Assembly: GCA_050287725.1 (NCBI GenBank)
Contig: JBNKCL010000031.1
Coordinates: 1 to 43,136, forward strand
Direction: 5' to 3'
From: CBFDBF01 sp050287725
GTDB taxonomy: Bacteria > Pseudomonadota > Gammaproteobacteria > Chromatiales > Chromatiaceae
Length of the DNA: 43,136 nucleotides
The position numbers and the translations under genes are program-made. A model generated the notes under the pieces. It made no database searches, had not been told where the DNA came from, and saw only the letters and a list, made by a program, of their open reading frames with translations. Shown here piece after piece: positions 42,866 to 43,136 of the stretch. Position 1 is the first letter of the stretch; each line of letters opens with the position of its first letter.

Positions 42866-43136
42866 GGCTGTGCTGCCGGGTGGGCGTATCGCTTCTTTTT
42901 GAAATATCAGCCGGTTAGCGCGCTTGCCTGCGTTGAATGGTGTTCCAAAACAGGGGTAAATCGGCTTAACGCAGGCCGGTTAGGCAAAAAATTGACACGC
43001 TTCCCTTATCCGTCAGCAGTATCCACGGCGGCAATATTGTATGTAATTTTCTTTACTTTGGTAGGAAATTTCCTACATTTGGCATATGGAGCATAAGTTA
43101 TTGTCGGTGAATGGCTGATGGCATGTTCCAATACTT
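42866..43136. other. Intergenic tail of the window
   Basis: No convincing gene is seen. An open frame at 42899-43096 runs through the regulatory palindrome and is not protein-like. The region carries the second copy of the palindrome/block pair and probably precedes a gene outside the window. Confidence 0.6.
43061..43076. promoter_or_regulatory. GTAGGAA-AT-TTCCTAC perfect palindrome
   Basis: This is a perfect 16-base palindrome, matching the one at 38320-38337 in both arms. It is followed 15 bases later by CATAA-N5-TGTCGGTG (43092-43109), the same block found downstream of the first palindrome. It probably controls a gene beyond the end of the window. Confidence 0.65.

Noticed and set aside
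42899..43096. 65-codon open frame at the window end
   Set aside because: It spans the regulatory palindrome, lacks a ribosome-binding site and has no protein-like features.

Overview
The window looks like chromosomal DNA from a GC-rich gammaproteobacterium. GyrB, GlyQ/GlyS, GlnA, GpmI, SecB and GpsA are of proteobacterial type. Two neighbourhoods match gammaproteobacterial gene order: glyQ-glyS-gmhB-plsC next to gyrB, and yibN-secB-gpsA/trmL facing gpmI-envC-ctpA-yibQ. Several sulfur-handling genes (a PP-loop thiolase with a TusA-like protein, a rhodanese, a dithiol ArsR regulator) and a class 1B-type dihydroorotate dehydrogenase would fit a Chromatiales-like lineage, but that placement is inference.

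Layout. 1-446 is an AT-rich leader without a convincing gene. gyrB (+) converges on a minus-strand operon, glyQ-glyS-mazG-like-gmhB-plsC (7662 to 2937). Two related SAM methyltransferases follow on the minus strand (7858-9557). From 9784 a plus-strand, translationally coupled trio encodes a PP-loop tRNA thiolase, a TusA-like sulfur carrier and a CDF cation transporter. Next is a nitrogen-control module: tandem NtrC sites, a sigma-54 promoter, glnA, terminator, a DUF4124 protein, a perfect NtrC palindrome, ntrB and ntrC. After two genes of unknown function come minus-strand nfi, a cNMP-HDOD protein and pyrD, then trmL (+) abutting gpsA (-), then secB, yibN rhodanese and an ArsR regulator (-). 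The plus-strand operon gpmI-envC-ctpA-yibQ-DJ-1-moaA runs to 31760. An OmpA-like protein with TSP3 repeats converges on a D,D-carboxypeptidase carrying a SPOR-like tail.

From about 34 kb the content becomes accessory: small membrane proteins, an alpha/beta hydrolase, a GT2 glycosyltransferase, an LCMT-type methyltransferase, a YCII protein, an APC permease, a gene broken by a one-base slip, a Cys-cluster protein and an exported TPR protein. Two intergenic regions here (38320-38433 and 43061-43109) share a GTAGGAA-type palindrome plus a second conserved block, suggesting a common regulator.

How the genes work together. The glnA/ntrBC block is a self-contained nitrogen circuit: NtrB phosphorylates NtrC, which acts at the enhancer sites with sigma-54 to drive glnA and feeds back on ntrBC. 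The thiolase/TusA pair suggests carrier-fed tRNA thiolation. The ArsR protein, with cysteines spaced as in the SqrR/BigR persulfide sensors, sits over its own palindromic operator and upstream of yibN, suggesting persulfide-responsive control. EnvC, CtpA, YibQ, the OmpA-like protein and the carboxypeptidase all act at the cell envelope.
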